Assembly: GCA_021018995.1 (NCBI GenBank) | Contig: CM037591.1 | Span: 75,233,901 to 75,297,900 of the forward strand | From: Chloranthus sessilifolius | Lineage: Eukaryota; Streptophyta; Magnoliopsida; Chloranthales; Chloranthaceae | DNA length: 64,000 bases | Reading direction: 5' to 3' | Shown here: piece by piece, positions 11,110 through 22,315 of the stretch | Layout of the letters: each line of letters begins with the position of its first letter | How positions within the stretch are numbered: position 1 is the stretch's first letter | Translations under genes and position numbers: made by a program | Notes under the pieces: generated by a model | Databases searched by the model: none | Told to the model about the DNA's origin: nothing | The model's input: the letters and a program-made list of their open reading frames with translations, nothing else

Positions 11110-12676
11110 TGCAGCCGTGGATTTTTATCAAACCCCTCGCGACGATGCACTCTTATGAAAAATATAGAGTCACCACCCAAAGATTTTGGTGTCCCGGGAA
11201 ACCTCAAATCAATATTAAATGCACCAAAGTGCCAAATATGACTCTGATTACCGATTCACGCCAAAGGCTCTTGGGTAGGGGATTAGGTTATCGATCGGGA
11301 AGGTGTTAGGGACCCGATCAACCAGCTCAAACACGGTCTCTACTTATGGCCAAAATAAAGGAAAAATAAAAGTAAAAAAAAGCACTTTCTTTTGCCTAAG
11401 GGCACTTTAATCCTATTTGTGCCCCTCCGTAATTACCGAGATTTCGGCGACGTAACGGCACAAATTCAAGGTCAAAGGAAAAGCTAAGAAGGTAGAGGAG
11501 TAGAGGGGAGAGCCGGAGCTCTCGGGCCCTTGTAGCACAGTGGTAGACCTTCATGTAGGTACATTTGGTGAGCTTCTGATAGCTTGGAAAGATGGGATGG
11601 GGGTTCTAACCCTCTAAGGCTTGATGGATAAGAGGTAGGAGAGGACGGCTAAGGGGTTGCTCTCACCTAAACCAAGGGATTTTTTATGGAAGAAGAGGTC
11701 TAAGGGAGGTTTTAGAATACTGGAATTTTATGGGTTTTGGTGCACCAAAGGGGAGGAGGGGTTCTCTTAATCTCTCTCTCTTGGAAATCATTTCAAGCCC
11801 TTGTAAAGGGAGGGGTGCCTCTCTATTTATAGGAAAAAGGGAGGTTACGAGGGTACTTAAGAGCTAATTAGGGTTAGCAATTAGGTAATCTTCTAATTTA
11901 AAGTTTTCTAGGGATTTGAGAGCTTGGAAATGTAGGAAATGGTCTTTAATGGTAGATGATAGGATAGGGTTTCAAATGACTAAAGGGCTGAAAATAGGGT
12001 AAATGAGGGTGCAACAGTCCTAAAGAAACCCACCCTAAACATTGGGATGGTCAACAAGTCAAACCCCAAAAGCGAAATTTGGGCAAAGTCCAAGATCTAT
12101 TATAGCCAAGCCTGGCATGTATATTATCCACGCCAAGCATAGCATAGTGCCAGAGAAGTCCAGAGCCCGCTGTGGGACCCAACTATGCTTAGCGTGTGTA
12201 TTATCCACGCTAAGCCATTTCTGGGAAAAGATGGCCTAGCGTGTATAATATACACGCTAGGCAACATTTCTCTAAAAATGGCTTAGCATGTGTATTGTAC
12301 ACGCTAAGCATGCCCATCCTCTCGAGAAGCTCTCGAGGGTCTCGGAACCTGTCGAGTGGTCCAAATAGGTGCAGTTTTGGGGCCATACTCGGATCACCGT
12401 AACTTTTGATGTGCAACTCGGATTGAGGTGATTCTTGGCTTGTTGGAAAGCTGGGATTCTCTACTTTTCAATGGTATAAGCTTTAGTCTCAATAGAGGTC
12501 CCTGTCATCCTTGGTACATCTCTCTCTAACCATTGCCCGGGAAGGTTAACTATGGGTTCCTAGGGGTTTGGAAAGGTTCCTAGGGATATGTGAAATGGTC
12601 TCGAAAGCTCGGGGGTGCATCTCTCTCGAAGTATATTTTAATCAGGCCTTAGAAAAAATTTGGGTGTCTATAGACA
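11110..12676 (-). mobile_element. 5' LTR of Tat-like element (1567 bp)
   Basis: On the minus strand it begins TGTCTATAGACACCC and ends ...GGCTGCA, followed by CTGA and the primer site. Termini are TG...CA. The beginning resembles the TGTAGACACCC start of the other Tat-type LTRs in this window (41943, 43924, 55170). Contents include four strong dyads at 12112-12309. Its partner 3' LTR is outside the window, so age cannot be read. The outer edge at 12676 is chosen from the TG start and is less certain than the inner edge. Confidence 0.75.
12112..12309. repeat. Dyad word array in the Tat-like LTR, four units
   Basis: Units lie at about 12112-12133, 12187-12215, 12234-12262 and 12281-12309, the last three 47 bp apart. 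The second has perfect 10-bp arms GCTTAGCGTG / CACGCTAAGC with a 9-nt loop. The third has perfect 14-bp arms GCCTAGCGTGTATA / TATACACGCTAGGC with a single base between. The fourth has 11-bp arms with one mismatch. The same word occurs in the leader at 10108-10272. Confidence 0.92.
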
Positions 12677-13379
12677 TGTTGTAAACCTCACTTTACACAA
12701 ATCAAAATGTGAAACCCTCTTATGCATATGAACGGTAAGCTTAACTACATTAAACTGTACTAAAAACCATAACTTAAAATAAGTAAGAATTTATTAAGCT
12801 TCACCACTTACAGTCCTTTCATGACCTAAAAATTTTAAAGATAAGCCATCAGCCACCCAGTCAGCGCTAGGGGAGCAGGACGAGGAGAAATCTAAGAGCG
12901 GTCACTGAGTTGATAGTTTGAGCTAGTTTCTTCTATAAAGCTACCAATACTTGCACACATGTGGTGAATTCACATATTTGTTCGATATTTTCTTTTGGAT
13001 TGTTTTTGTTAAGTCTATTTCTTTTGAAATCACAGATGAACTTTTATAATTGGACTTATTATAAATATATGGTTTTTAAAGTTCAACTTTTGACTGAAAT
13101 CTCATTGTCTTACTTAATTTCGCGATAAGTAGGATTTTTAAGTTTTGAATTTTGAAACTGAAATAGTTCGATTAGGTTAACAAAAATGGGAAAATCTCCC
13201 GCTAAGCACTTCTGCAATGATTGTAAATTATTTCAAAAGGCAAAGAATGATTTAACTAAAATTGAATGACACCGTATGTCGCGTCGACTTGACTCGTGGA
13301 TCGGAATGTGTTGGGTGCGAGAGCTACCCAACGTGCGAGAGCTACCCAACGTGTGAGGTCAGGGGCTGGGGGCATGACA
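12677..13379 (+). mobile_element. LTR tail of an unassigned family (here family G)
   Basis: There is no coding frame. About 12800-13379 matches, in opposite orientation, the sequence at about 45373-46000: both share a GAGCAGGAC/GAGTTGGAC...GAGTTGA stretch and a TGTCGCG-rich end. The right edge ends GGGGGCATGACA at 13379 and abuts Athila-like integrase sequence directly, as expected for an LTR end. The left edge is not defined. Confidence 0.5.
13315..13358. repeat. 18-bp direct repeat GTGCGAGAGCTACCCAAC
   Basis: Two exact units start at 13315 and 13333, and a third begins at 13351 (GTGTGAG) before diverging. It is a local duplication near the end of the family-G LTR tail. Confidence 0.85.
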
Positions 13380-14087
13380 AATGGCCCAAAGGGCCCTATG
13401 TTTTAAGTCTCCTGGCAAGTGGGAGGCTTTTCCATACACCAATCTTTATGGTGATATCCCAATTGGTGTCCTATAGCCAGTCCTATAAGTCCATAGTATA
13501 TCTGTCAATTTTATCGCCCAATCTTTTCTATCTGGCATCACTATTTTCTCAAGGATGTGCTTGATTTCGCTATTTGAAATCTCCACCTAGACACTAGTCT
13601 GTGGTTGGTATGGAGTAGCCACTCTATGTGTAAAAGAGTACTTTTTGAGGAGACTCTCAAAGTACTAGTTGCAGAAGTGACTCCCTCAATCTCTTATGAT
13701 GGCCCTAGGAGTTCTAAACCTAAAAAAAATATTTTCTTTAAAAAGTTTGAGCACAACCTTGTGGTCATTAGCCTTGGTGGCAATTCCTTCCACCCATTCT
13801 GAGACATAATCCACAGCCACAAGGGTGTAAGTGAAACCAAAAGAAGGAAATGGGCCCATAAAAGCTATGCCCCACACATCAAGCAACTCCACTATGAGAA
13901 TGGGCTGCAATGGCATTGGGTCTTTCTTTTTCAAAGATCTCATCTTTTGACATCTCACACATGCTTTGTAGAACTCATAAGAATCTTTAAAAATGGTTGG
14001 CTAATAAAAGCTAGCTTGCAACACCTTTAACCTATCTTCTTACCACTGAAATGACCTCCACAAGCTTGGTTGTGACACATTGGCAGT

Positions 14088-15506
14088 TGATCGGTCTCCA
14101 AAATGGTATAAATTATACCCAAATCTTGGCCTTGTTAGCTCTCACTTAACTACTAATGTATGCTTTTAGTTGATGTTGTGTTGCAATAGGTACAAAGGCT
14201 GGATAAATGTAAAGTTAGTTAACAGAGCAAAGATAAGAAGAAACCCAAAGAAATGGTAAGAGAATCCATGAAGAACCAGTGAAGAAATGCACAAAATGGT
14301 CATTTCAACTGGTCGAGACTGCATTCTCGACCGATGGAGATTGCTCAGCAAAAAGTTACCTCAGGAAGAAAAACAAAGAAGAGAAACTGCCTAAGAGGAC
14401 CGGTCAAAATATCATATACGATCAGTCGTTAGTAAAGGAGCTTCAAATATACCAAAGTGGACAGGTCAAGAACTAAAAGAGAATAAGGTGAATCTGAAGC
14501 CCCGCGAAGACAGCGCAACCTGAAGAGAAGATCTTAAGTTTGACCGATCAAGAACCACTTTCGACTAGTCGAGATAGTGTTTTTGCATGAGAAATCTGCT
14601 CTTCCAGCTAGGTTTTCTCTGGCGATGCAGATCTCTTTCGGATTCTTCTTCCTCCAACTGATTTCTTGGGATTTTTATAGTAACTTGTCGTGTATAATTG
14701 TTCTAGGGCCTTATGCATCTATAAGTAAGGACCATAGAGTTAGATTTTAGGAAATTCTAAAGGCAGACTTTTCTAGAGAGTTTTGGCGTGAGTCTTCATA
14801 GGTTTATGCTAGTTCTAGTTTTGAAATAGAGTGAGATTGATTGTAATCATTGATCAAAGAGCGATTCAGTAATGATGAAGTTCTTCCGATCGATGCGAGG
14901 ATAAACGATTCAGGCTGGGATCTCTTGTAAATTTTGGATAAGTATATAATAAACTTCTATTTCTTTTTCTATTTTTGAATTTCGTTTATGGTATGATTGC
15001 ATGTTGGAGGTTTCAGGAGTCATCGTGAACGAGTGATTGTAAAGGTTTAATTATGTTTAATCTAATTTTAGTGGCCTTGTAGGGATTGAAGTTGGATTAG
15101 ATAGGATATTCACCGATGGATGAGGCGTTATGGGGTAGTCATATTGGTTACATGCAATGATGCATTGATGATTAGATTTATCTAATTTATATATGAAGCC
15201 ATAGAGCTTGTAGCCTAGAGCGAGGGTACCTGGGATTCAATATAGAAAAACAAATAGGGTTTATTATATACGAGTCTGAGATCCAAGGGAGATCCCAGAC
15301 TGCCTTCTCATCTCTTATTTCAAAGCTATTTAAGTTTTCTTTTTATTTTTATTATATTTAGAAAACTTAATTTGATATATTTATTTTATTAAAATAAAAT
15401 AGAGATTAGATAAGATAAACGATAAGTCTCTGTGGTTCGACACCCTTGTACTTGCCCTAGTACAATCGAAATTGTGCACTTGCAAGGTTATATTTTAAGA
15501 CGATCA
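14088..15506 (+). mobile_element. Solo LTR, 1419 bp, perfect 5-bp target duplication
   Basis: It starts TGATCGG and ends GACGATCA, so it has a 6-bp terminal inverted repeat TGATCG/CGATCA. It is flanked on both sides by GCAGT (14083-14087 and 15507-15511). The end has the GTGGTTCGACACC...GCACTTGCAAGG style found at the 3' end of many plant LTRs. There is no internal domain or second LTR, so it formed by LTR-LTR recombination. It contains dyads such as GGTCGAGA / TCTCGACC (14311-14332). Confidence 0.92.
14311..14571. repeat. Dyad word cluster in the solo LTR
   Basis: GGTCGAGA / TCTCGACC forms a perfect 8-bp stem at 14311-14332 with a 6-nt loop. Related words (GACCGGTCAA, ACGATCAGTCG, GACCGATCAAG, CGACTAGTCGAG) follow to about 14571. 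They vary around a GACCGGTC / GGTCGA theme. Confidence 0.7.
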
Positions 15507-15796
15507 GCAGTACATTGTGGATCTCACTGTTAGGCACACATCTCCTGATTACTTAGTCTGCACAACACTTAAATAGATCAGGGTCATCCTAAATGAAGGA
15601 TCTAATCTGTTTGAAGAAAAGATTATTATCCAGTTTGGTCCAATGTGGGGGATCTAACTAGTGGCCAAGTAATTGACTATGCTTTCAAACCATGGGGTGG
15701 TACTGCTGATAGCAAATAGCTGCACATCTGGAAAATTTTTAGAAATGAGAGTCTTATCAGAGGTCTCAACCAAGATTCTGGATAGGTGGTCAACCA

Positions 15797-16231
15797 TTAA
15801 TTCTCCACTTCTTTCTTGTCTTTGACTTCACAATTAAATTCTTGCAAGAGGAGTATCCATCTGATCAATCTGAGTTTTGCATCCTTCTTTGCCAGTAGAT
15901 GTGTAAGGGCTGAATGGTCAAAGAAAATAACAACTTTAGATCCTATGTAGGATTTGAATTTGTCCAAAGCATAAACTATTGCTAAAAGCTCCTTTTCTAT
16001 TGTTGTGCAGTTCAATTGAGTTTCTGTGAGAGTTTTACTTGCATAATAAGCTACACGAGGCAGTTTATTATTTCTTTGGCCTAGGACTGCCTCAATGGCA
16101 TAGTCAGATGCATCACACATGAGTTCAAATGGTTGGGAGTAATCGAGAGATTGGATCACAGGGGTTGTGGTCAAGCTTTCGTTGAGCTTATCAAAAGCAA
16201 CAAGACAAGCCTCATCAAAATTAAATGGCAC
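15797..16231 (-). pseudogene. RNase H of Athila-like fragment
   Basis: A 144-codon open frame holds the RT-linked RNase H. Acidic residues are visible in MCDASDYAIEAVLGQ, TTIEKELLAIVYAL and FFDHSALTHLL, the usual D-E-D order. The DASD, KELLA and DHSAL motifs are well kept. It removes RNA from the RNA-DNA hybrid. The domain is open, but the polyprotein around it is broken. Confidence 0.88.
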
Positions 16232-17332
16232 ATCTTGACTGAGAAAATGGCAAAGTGGCTTAGATATCTTGTTGAAGTCTCTGATAAACCTCTATAAAAG
16301 CTTGCATGCCCAAGAAATGACCTGATCTATTTGACATTTGTAGGAGGGGGCAGCTGAGCAATGAGGTCAATCTTGGCTTCGTCTACCTATATCCCCTCTT
16401 TAGACACTACATGGCCAAGGGCAATTCCTTGCTTGACCATGAAATGGCTCTTCTTCAAGCTGAGGACTAAATTTGTGTCCTCACATCTCTATAACACAAG
16501 GGAGAGGTGATCTAAGCATTGCTCAAAGTTATCCCCAAAGATGGAGAAATCATCCATGAATATGTCTACAAATTTGCCAATCATATCAGAGAACACCGAC
16601 AACATGCACCTTTGGAAGGTGGCTAGGGCATTGCACCTTTTGTAAGCAAAGGTGCCAAATGGACTGGTAAAGGTAGTCTTCTCTTGGTATTTTGGATGCA
16701 TTGGGATTTGGTTATACCCAGAGTATCCATCAAGAAAATAATAGAAGTTTGTACTAGCCAACCATTCCAAAATCTAGTCAATATAGGGCAAGGGGATGTG
16801 ATCTTTCCTAGTTTTTGTGTTGAGCTTTCTGTAGTCAATGCATACTCTCCAACTAGTGGTATCTCTCGTTGGGACAAGCTCTCCTCTCTCATTCTCGATC
16901 GCTGTGATCCCAAATTTATTTGGGACCACCTGAACAGGGGACACCCATTCACTATCTGAGATGGGATAGATAATCCCAACATCTCAATTTGATAATTTAT
17001 GTCAAGACAACCTCTTACATGTGAGGATTCAGCTTCTTCTAAGTGAATCCTATGAAGACATGTTGAGACATCTACGACTCTCAAATTTGCAAATGCCCAA
17101 CCAATGGCCTTCTGATTTTTTTTTTTTAAATTGACAACAATTTTATTTCTTGAGCTAGTCTGAAAGCAATAGATATGATAACAAGAAGTTGGTTGTTGTA
17201 CTTCAAAAATGTAAATTTGAGGGTGCTTGGGAGTTGTTTCAGCTCTAGTTTTGGAGGACTAATTACAAAAGGTACCATAGATGTCTTAGCATAATCTTTC
17301 AAAGGCTGAACTTCTAGCCTGCAACTCTTCAT
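16232..17332 (-). pseudogene. Reverse transcriptase of Athila-like fragment, broken
   Basis: Visible motifs are FYYFLDGYSGYNQI, TSPFGTFAYK, ATFQRCM and the catalytic FMDDFS near 16550. The usual MPFGLCNAP region is disturbed (a deletion at about 16630 leaves KRCNALATF). The upstream pre-RT part reaches 17332 with SPPKLELKQLPSTLKF. Stops and frame shifts separate the pieces. The neighbouring RNase H continues in the same direction. Confidence 0.85.
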
Positions 17333-17350
17333 TTGTGTAGTATTTTGGGG

Positions 17351-18060
17351 TGTAACGACCCGAAATCCCCCTTAAGGATATAAGTGAAATTTCAAGTCGG
17401 TACTCACAAATCAGTTACTTATTACCGACATTATGCTTGATGATACTCGAAAAATGTGAGCAATATTTTTTTTGAAGTAAACTGAACATCAACAATCAAG
17501 TACATAAAAAAAACAACATATATTAAAGTCAACCTCAATATTAAAAGTAAACAATAACATGCAATAACTTTATTAAATACCAACCGTGAGTAAAAGGGGG
17601 AAGGGTGAGTCTCAAGATGCTTATCAACCACTCTATATAGTTCAAGTCTGCACCTCATCGTACTCGATGGTAAGATCTGTCGACATAAGTCGAGGGATGA
17701 GCGTTTTGCCACGATGCTTAGTAGGGGTAACCACTGAGCTCAAAGATTTAGCTTAATCATAATATGGTCGTATCAGAAAATTGAACTTATCATATAGTTT
17801 CATTACATTTTCTTATCATATTAAAAACATATTCCTTATATATTTCTTATATAAAACATGTGGCTGAGCTTTGGAAGCTGCCTACGTACCCTAATTGAGA
17901 TCAAGCCGACCATAGTTCTAAACTTATCATATTCTTAACAAACATATAAGCATAAATGTGGGGGCTCATAATGCAGTAAAAGCCATAAGTATCACTAGAT
18001 CCAACTGCAACATCTTTTCATATGTAAACAATTCTATATGTCCCATTCTATATAGGGGGA
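17351..18060 (+). mobile_element. LTR-like start (TGTAACGACCCG), element unassigned
   Basis: The sequence switches abruptly from Athila-like pol to TGTAACGACCCGAAATCCCCC at 17351. TGTAACxxCCC is a common first motif of plant Ty3 LTRs. No matching second copy was recognised in the window, so the length and the partner are unknown. It lies directly upstream (plus sense) of the minus-strand PMD pseudogene. There is no coding content. Confidence 0.45.
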
Positions 18061-19500
18061 ACTTCCGAATTTGATGGCTCGATCAAGTCTTATAATCGCT
18101 GAAAGAGGAATTGCTGAAAAAGACGTCCACCGCCAAGCTCGCAGAACCTCCTCAGAAACTCCTGGGCATCCACCTCATCGCACGTGCCCTCCACCGCGGT
18201 CCCTCCAGCTATAAAATCATCGAGCTGAGCTTTAATCTTATCCCCAAAGTTTCGACCAGAGGGACCAGTCATCTTCTTCGAGACCCGCGAGCGAAGCTCT
18301 AGAGGGACTCACTGATGAAATCCCAGCTGGCATACAACCCGAGATACATGGATTCGCTCCATTTTCTCAAAGCAATGGACCCATATATCTCTCCTGAAGA
18401 GAACCTAGCCAGACTATATAATAGCCTGGTCAGCATCCTTATCCGTAGCATAGGGTCTCCAAACAAGCTGCAATCAGAAACAAACAAAGCAAATCATCAG
18501 CGAAACCAAAAATGCAAAACCAACTAACAAAATAATTAAGGAAAAACATACCTGATCCATATGCATATCCTCAAATAGACCTCTCACTGTCTAGAGGTCT
18601 GTGGTCCTTCGACGATCTCCCATCACTGTTCGCCATACACACATGCATGGGAAAGTGTGCAAGGTCCCTAGGGGGACTCTCAGCTGTAGGAACAAAAAGT
18701 GGTCGTAGGCCTAAAATTAAAACGAAAGGAAGACAAACGATATTAAAAGAATTACTAAAAGAAAACTAATAAAAACTTATAAAACCGAAAATAACTAGTC
18801 TCACCTGAAGAAAGCGAATAAAGATGCCTATGGTGCTGACTCCTCTCCCACGGCGAAACACCTGCTCATAGAGGTGTGGCAGTGCCACTGCACCCCATGC
18901 GTATGAGACTACTTGGCCTAAGTCCCCGAGCAGTGTAAAAAAGATCCCGCTCACGGTCCCACAGGCCGATGAGGAAAATAAAACCCCACCAAGAAAATTC
19001 ATCAGGAATGCCCTGATGACACGGTCTGCCTCCACTCCCGGCACCAACACGGGCTAATGAAGCATCATCTCCTGATGGCGCAATTAGTACACCACGCTAG
19101 ACTCATTGTGATGCTTTGGCAAGACGAATCCCTCGCCGAAATCATCAATGAACGAAGTGGTCTGGATCATCTCCGTCCCAGACCCACTAATAGACGGGTT
19201 GTCGAGCCTGATAACTCCTTGCATATCGCCTGATAATCAGCAAGCATACGCTCCATCACGGCCTCACCCTCAAACTAGACTCTTGTGATGCGGACCCATT
19301 CCTCTATGGTCAGAAACATCATCCCCGTAGGGAAAATCAGCGCCTGCTGCTCATCCCTCCACCTCTCCACCACAGCCTGACCAAACCGCGGTCGGCTGAA
19401 AAGCTTGAGCTCCAAAATAGGCCAAAGGCCAAATGCGGCCAACCTTTCCCTTTGGAACTAAGGGAGAGCCAAATACCATGCTCGGGACTCCTCCCAAGCC
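18060..19500 (-). pseudogene. Plant mobile domain (PMD, MAIN/MAIL-like) pseudogene with introns
   Basis: On the minus strand the pieces follow the PMD order: a start region with WRDEQQALIFPTG and LTIEEWVRITRV (about 19280-19400), RAFLMNFLGGVLF (about 18980-19020), VSYAWGAVALPHLYEQVFR (about 18850-18910), then RPYATDKDADQA and FEKMERIHVSRVVCQLGFHQ (about 18310-18480). GT and AG are seen at likely junctions near 18804 (exon end FLQ, then GTGAGA), 18712 (TTTTAG), 18551 and 18473. PMD proteins occur as host silencing-related genes (MAIN/MAIL) and inside transposons. Frame changes and stops show decay. The family call is by eye. Confidence 0.65.
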
Positions 19501-20528
19501 GAGCTAATGGTCAATGAGGGAGGATCCTAATAATATAATAATAAGAAAAAAAAAAAAGGGGAAAAAGGAACATAAGATAAGACGAAAATACACATAATAA
19601 TCTAACCAACAACTAATAGTAGGACAACGAAGATAGTAATGACAAAATCAATGGAAATAATTAACAAAGATAATGAGAGCAAGAAATCATAAAATAGATA
19701 ACAGTGAAATAAATAGTAACAATAACTAATAGTTAAAAACTAATAAATAAGACGATAATAGTAATAAATACATAGAATAATAATAATAATAACAATAAAG
19801 ATAAGGAATAAAGACAATAATGAATAATAACAAAACCAATAATTAATAATGATAATAACTAATACTAATTATAAGTCGATAACAATAATTAATAATTAAC
19901 AAAAATAAACATAAGGTCAATAAGATAGTAATAATAAACTAATAAATAAACCCTAAACATTGTTAATTAATGAGAAATGATAACCATAATAACAATACTA
20001 CCAATAATAATAATAACTGCAATGACAATAAACAGTGTTGATGAAAATAATAACAATAAGAAGAAAAGACAGAACAAAGACGATGACATCTACAACAACA
20101 GCGATGACGATCAATGATAAATAACCTAAAGCAGTCATGAGATGAGGATAGTATATAAATATGATAAAGAAATAACATAGTAATAATCATGGCAGGAAAA
20201 ATCTACAATAGGCACTCAAAACATGAGAAAGACAGTACAATGTAGTAAAATAAATGTGACCTAGCACTAGATACGACCATGATGCATGCATGCACATGCA
20301 AACTAAATGCGAGTTCTGCATAATTAAAGAAGGTTTCATATGCTAAGAATCTATATCATAACTTAAATGCCTAGCAAAATAAAGGAGACTCTTGTTCTAG
20401 AAAACCTATTGTTAATCACTGAAAACTGCCATTTTTCACCTCCTAACCTAGCCTTTACTACACCTTAGAGCCATCTAATAATTATTATTTGAGTATGTTT
20501 TGTAGTTAGGAATAAAACTGCAGCTTAA
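19501..20528. repeat. AT-rich low-complexity tract (AAT-type)
   Basis: About 19540-20170 is dominated by AATAATAA, ATAATAACAATA and similar strings, a degenerate triplet-like repeat. 20171-20528 is ordinary AT-rich sequence. The 75-codon minus-strand frame here is a low-complexity artefact. Nothing else is recognised. Confidence 0.7.
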
Positions 20529-22315
20529 TGCAACAACCCACATTTTGGAGGCCAAGAAGATAGAATTTAGAGTCAAATCTTGAAGTTGACTGAAGAATAG
20601 AGAGTGCACCATGGTGGTCTGCACCATAGGGACCATTTTGCTTGCCTAAGGGGCCCTAGAAGTCCAATAGCGGAAGAAGGATGGACCTAAGTAGAGGAGT
20701 GCTGCAGCAGGCTGTGCACAGTTGCAGAGGATCACAAATGATAGCTCGAGCAGTTCAGGTACAACTTAAATCAGATCGAGTGGCTCTCGAGCAGTTAAAA
20801 CTTCAGAAAGATAGCTCGAGCAGATTTCGAGCAGTTCAGGCCCGCAGCATATATCCAGTACATGCAGATCTCGTCTAATTCAAAATAGGAAGAGCTTCAG
20901 AAGATTTCCTTGAGTAGTTCTCGAGAGGTTCTGAGCTTCAGAAAACCATCTTGAGCACATCTCTAGAGGTTCAGACATTCCAAAGAATATCTGCTCGAGT
21001 GGACCTCGAGCAGATACACCTTCAAAAAATCACCTCGAGTAGTTCTCGAGTAGATCTCGAGCACTCCAAGTATGAATCCAGCCACTCGAGGAGCTCAAAT
21101 TGATCCTGTCGAGCTACATTTCATCTTGTCGAGATCCTCTCGAGAAAAGTCACCTAAAGCCTTATCTGCTCGAGCTGGATAATTGGAGCCATTTGAACCT
21201 GTTGAGCCACCTTCAGCAATCAATTCAACCACTCGAGATCCACTCAAGATGCATAATAGGAAGCATTCAGCCTCTCGAGTCTTGGGTTCCAGACCTCCAG
21301 TTCAGCGTGCAGGGATATTTTAGGGATTCCACAACATCTAAGGCACACATCCCAATGTGCTTAGTTGTCCTCCACATCCCAAGGCAATTACTTGGCCACA
21401 AATGGACCGCGACAGCAGCTTCTTTCTAATTGGCCAGAACATTTAGATATTTTTGTATGGATTGTATTTAAGCTATAATTTTAGCCAGAAATAATCATCT
21501 AACATCACCTAGTTTTGCTTGGAGCTAGAGAGGTTTTTTGTGCTTAGGTCACTGCTAGGGTTAGGTCATTTTTCTTTTTTTTCTTCCCTCCTTAACTCAG
21601 CACTTGCTGGCTAAGTTCTTTTGTAATAGATAAGTCCGAGTTTCTGCTGTAATCAAGACTTGTGTAAGCTTGTAAGGGGCATAGAATTCTGCATTGACTG
21701 CAACCTTGAGGGTTGACCATTGTAAGTTCCTTCATATGCAATGCAAAGCTATTTTTATTGATTCATGCAATTTATAATGTTTTTATGTTTCTCATTAAGA
21801 TTTCTATGGATTGTATGCACCTATGGATGCAAGATCTTGTAGCCTTGCATACATAAAGGCTGCAGTGATTTTAATGTTCTGATTTCAACCCCTTGACTAG
21901 AATATATCTTTGGGATGATTTGTGACCACTCAATGGATAGATCATAACCCTAAGACTATTCCATATCTCAGGGTTGGATTTGATTTTTTATCCTTGCATT
22001 TTGGCTTGTAGCCAAATGAAGGACTGATGTAGAATCAATCCTTGCTCTGCTTGACCAGCCATTTTTCAATAAAAAATTCAGTTCCTATTTTATTGTTTCT
22101 CACCAATTTTCCTTTTGAATTTCCAAATCCATTTCCACCCCTTTCTAAAACTCTTTCTTGTAGTGTAGATCTGTGATTTTATTTTCTATTTTAGTGTAGA
22201 TTGTGATAACCCAAAACTCCCTTTCTTTACCTTTGCTTACTAGTATAGGTTAGTGCTGCTAGATTTGTAGCCAGATCTGGAGGTCTACTATACAACCCTT
22301 GTGGTTTTAGATCAA
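20529..22315 (+). mobile_element. LTR-like sequence with CTCGAG word array
   Basis: It begins TGCAACAACCCACATTTTGG, an LTR-like start. It contains the CTCGAG array (20743-21290), and about 21600-22030 is T-rich 3'-LTR-like sequence. Its right edge is not clear: a second LTR-like start (TGTGATAACCCAAAACTCCC) appears at 22203, and the next element's LTR begins at 22316. No coding frame and no second copy were found. Confidence 0.45.
20743..21290. repeat. CTCGAG dyad word array
   Basis: More than ten exact CTCGAG palindromes and many one-base variants lie in about 550 bp, commonly as GCTCGAGCAG, TTCTCGAGAGG or CACTCGAG. The best stem is CTGCTCGAG / CTCGAGCAG at 20991-21013 with a 5-nt loop. Chance would give one CTCGAG per about 4 kb. 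It belongs to the LTR-like sequence from 20529. Confidence 0.9.

Larger units (their letters stand above)
1..12676 (-). mobile_element. Tat-like Ty3/gypsy retrotransposon, 3' end off window
   Basis: Read on the minus strand, the order is 5' LTR (11110-12676), primer site, leader, gag, protease, RT, RNase H, a second RNase H, integrase, and a 3' noncoding tail with tandem repeats. This is the Ty3/gypsy order (RT before integrase). The second RNase H and the D-N-G-S protease with a glycine-rich tail point to the Tat group. No 3' LTR is seen, so the element continues left of the window. Many in-frame stops and frame changes show it is dead. Confidence 0.85.
13380..15796 (-). pseudogene. Integrase of Athila-like fragment, split by a solo LTR
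   Basis: The N-terminal part (about 15507-15796) ends just before the zinc-binding motif. The remainder (13380-14087) carries CHNQACGGHFS, then CVRCQKM, DVWGIAFMGPFPS (first catalytic Asp), YVSEWVE and TPRAIIRD (second Asp). The two halves are separated by the LTR at 14088-15506, and removing it with one target-duplication copy rejoins the frame. Other stops are present (for example near 14000-14040). The C-terminus stops at the junction near 13380. Confidence 0.85.
13380..17350 (-). mobile_element. Athila-like element fragment (pol only)
   Basis: Minus-strand RT, RNase H and integrase are present in Ty3/gypsy order, with FLDGYSGYNQI, FMDDFS and ELLDVWGI motifs typical of Athila-like pol. 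The left end is cut inside the integrase C-terminal region at about 13380 by a family-G LTR end. The right end is cut in the pre-RT region at 17351 by a TGTAACGACCC sequence. Gag, protease and LTRs of this copy are not in the window. Confidence 0.8.

Noticed and set aside
20529-21290. CRISPR-like array of short repeats and spacers
   Set aside because: Spacing and words vary, the repeats are short palindromes inside an LTR-like sequence, and the DNA is plant nuclear.
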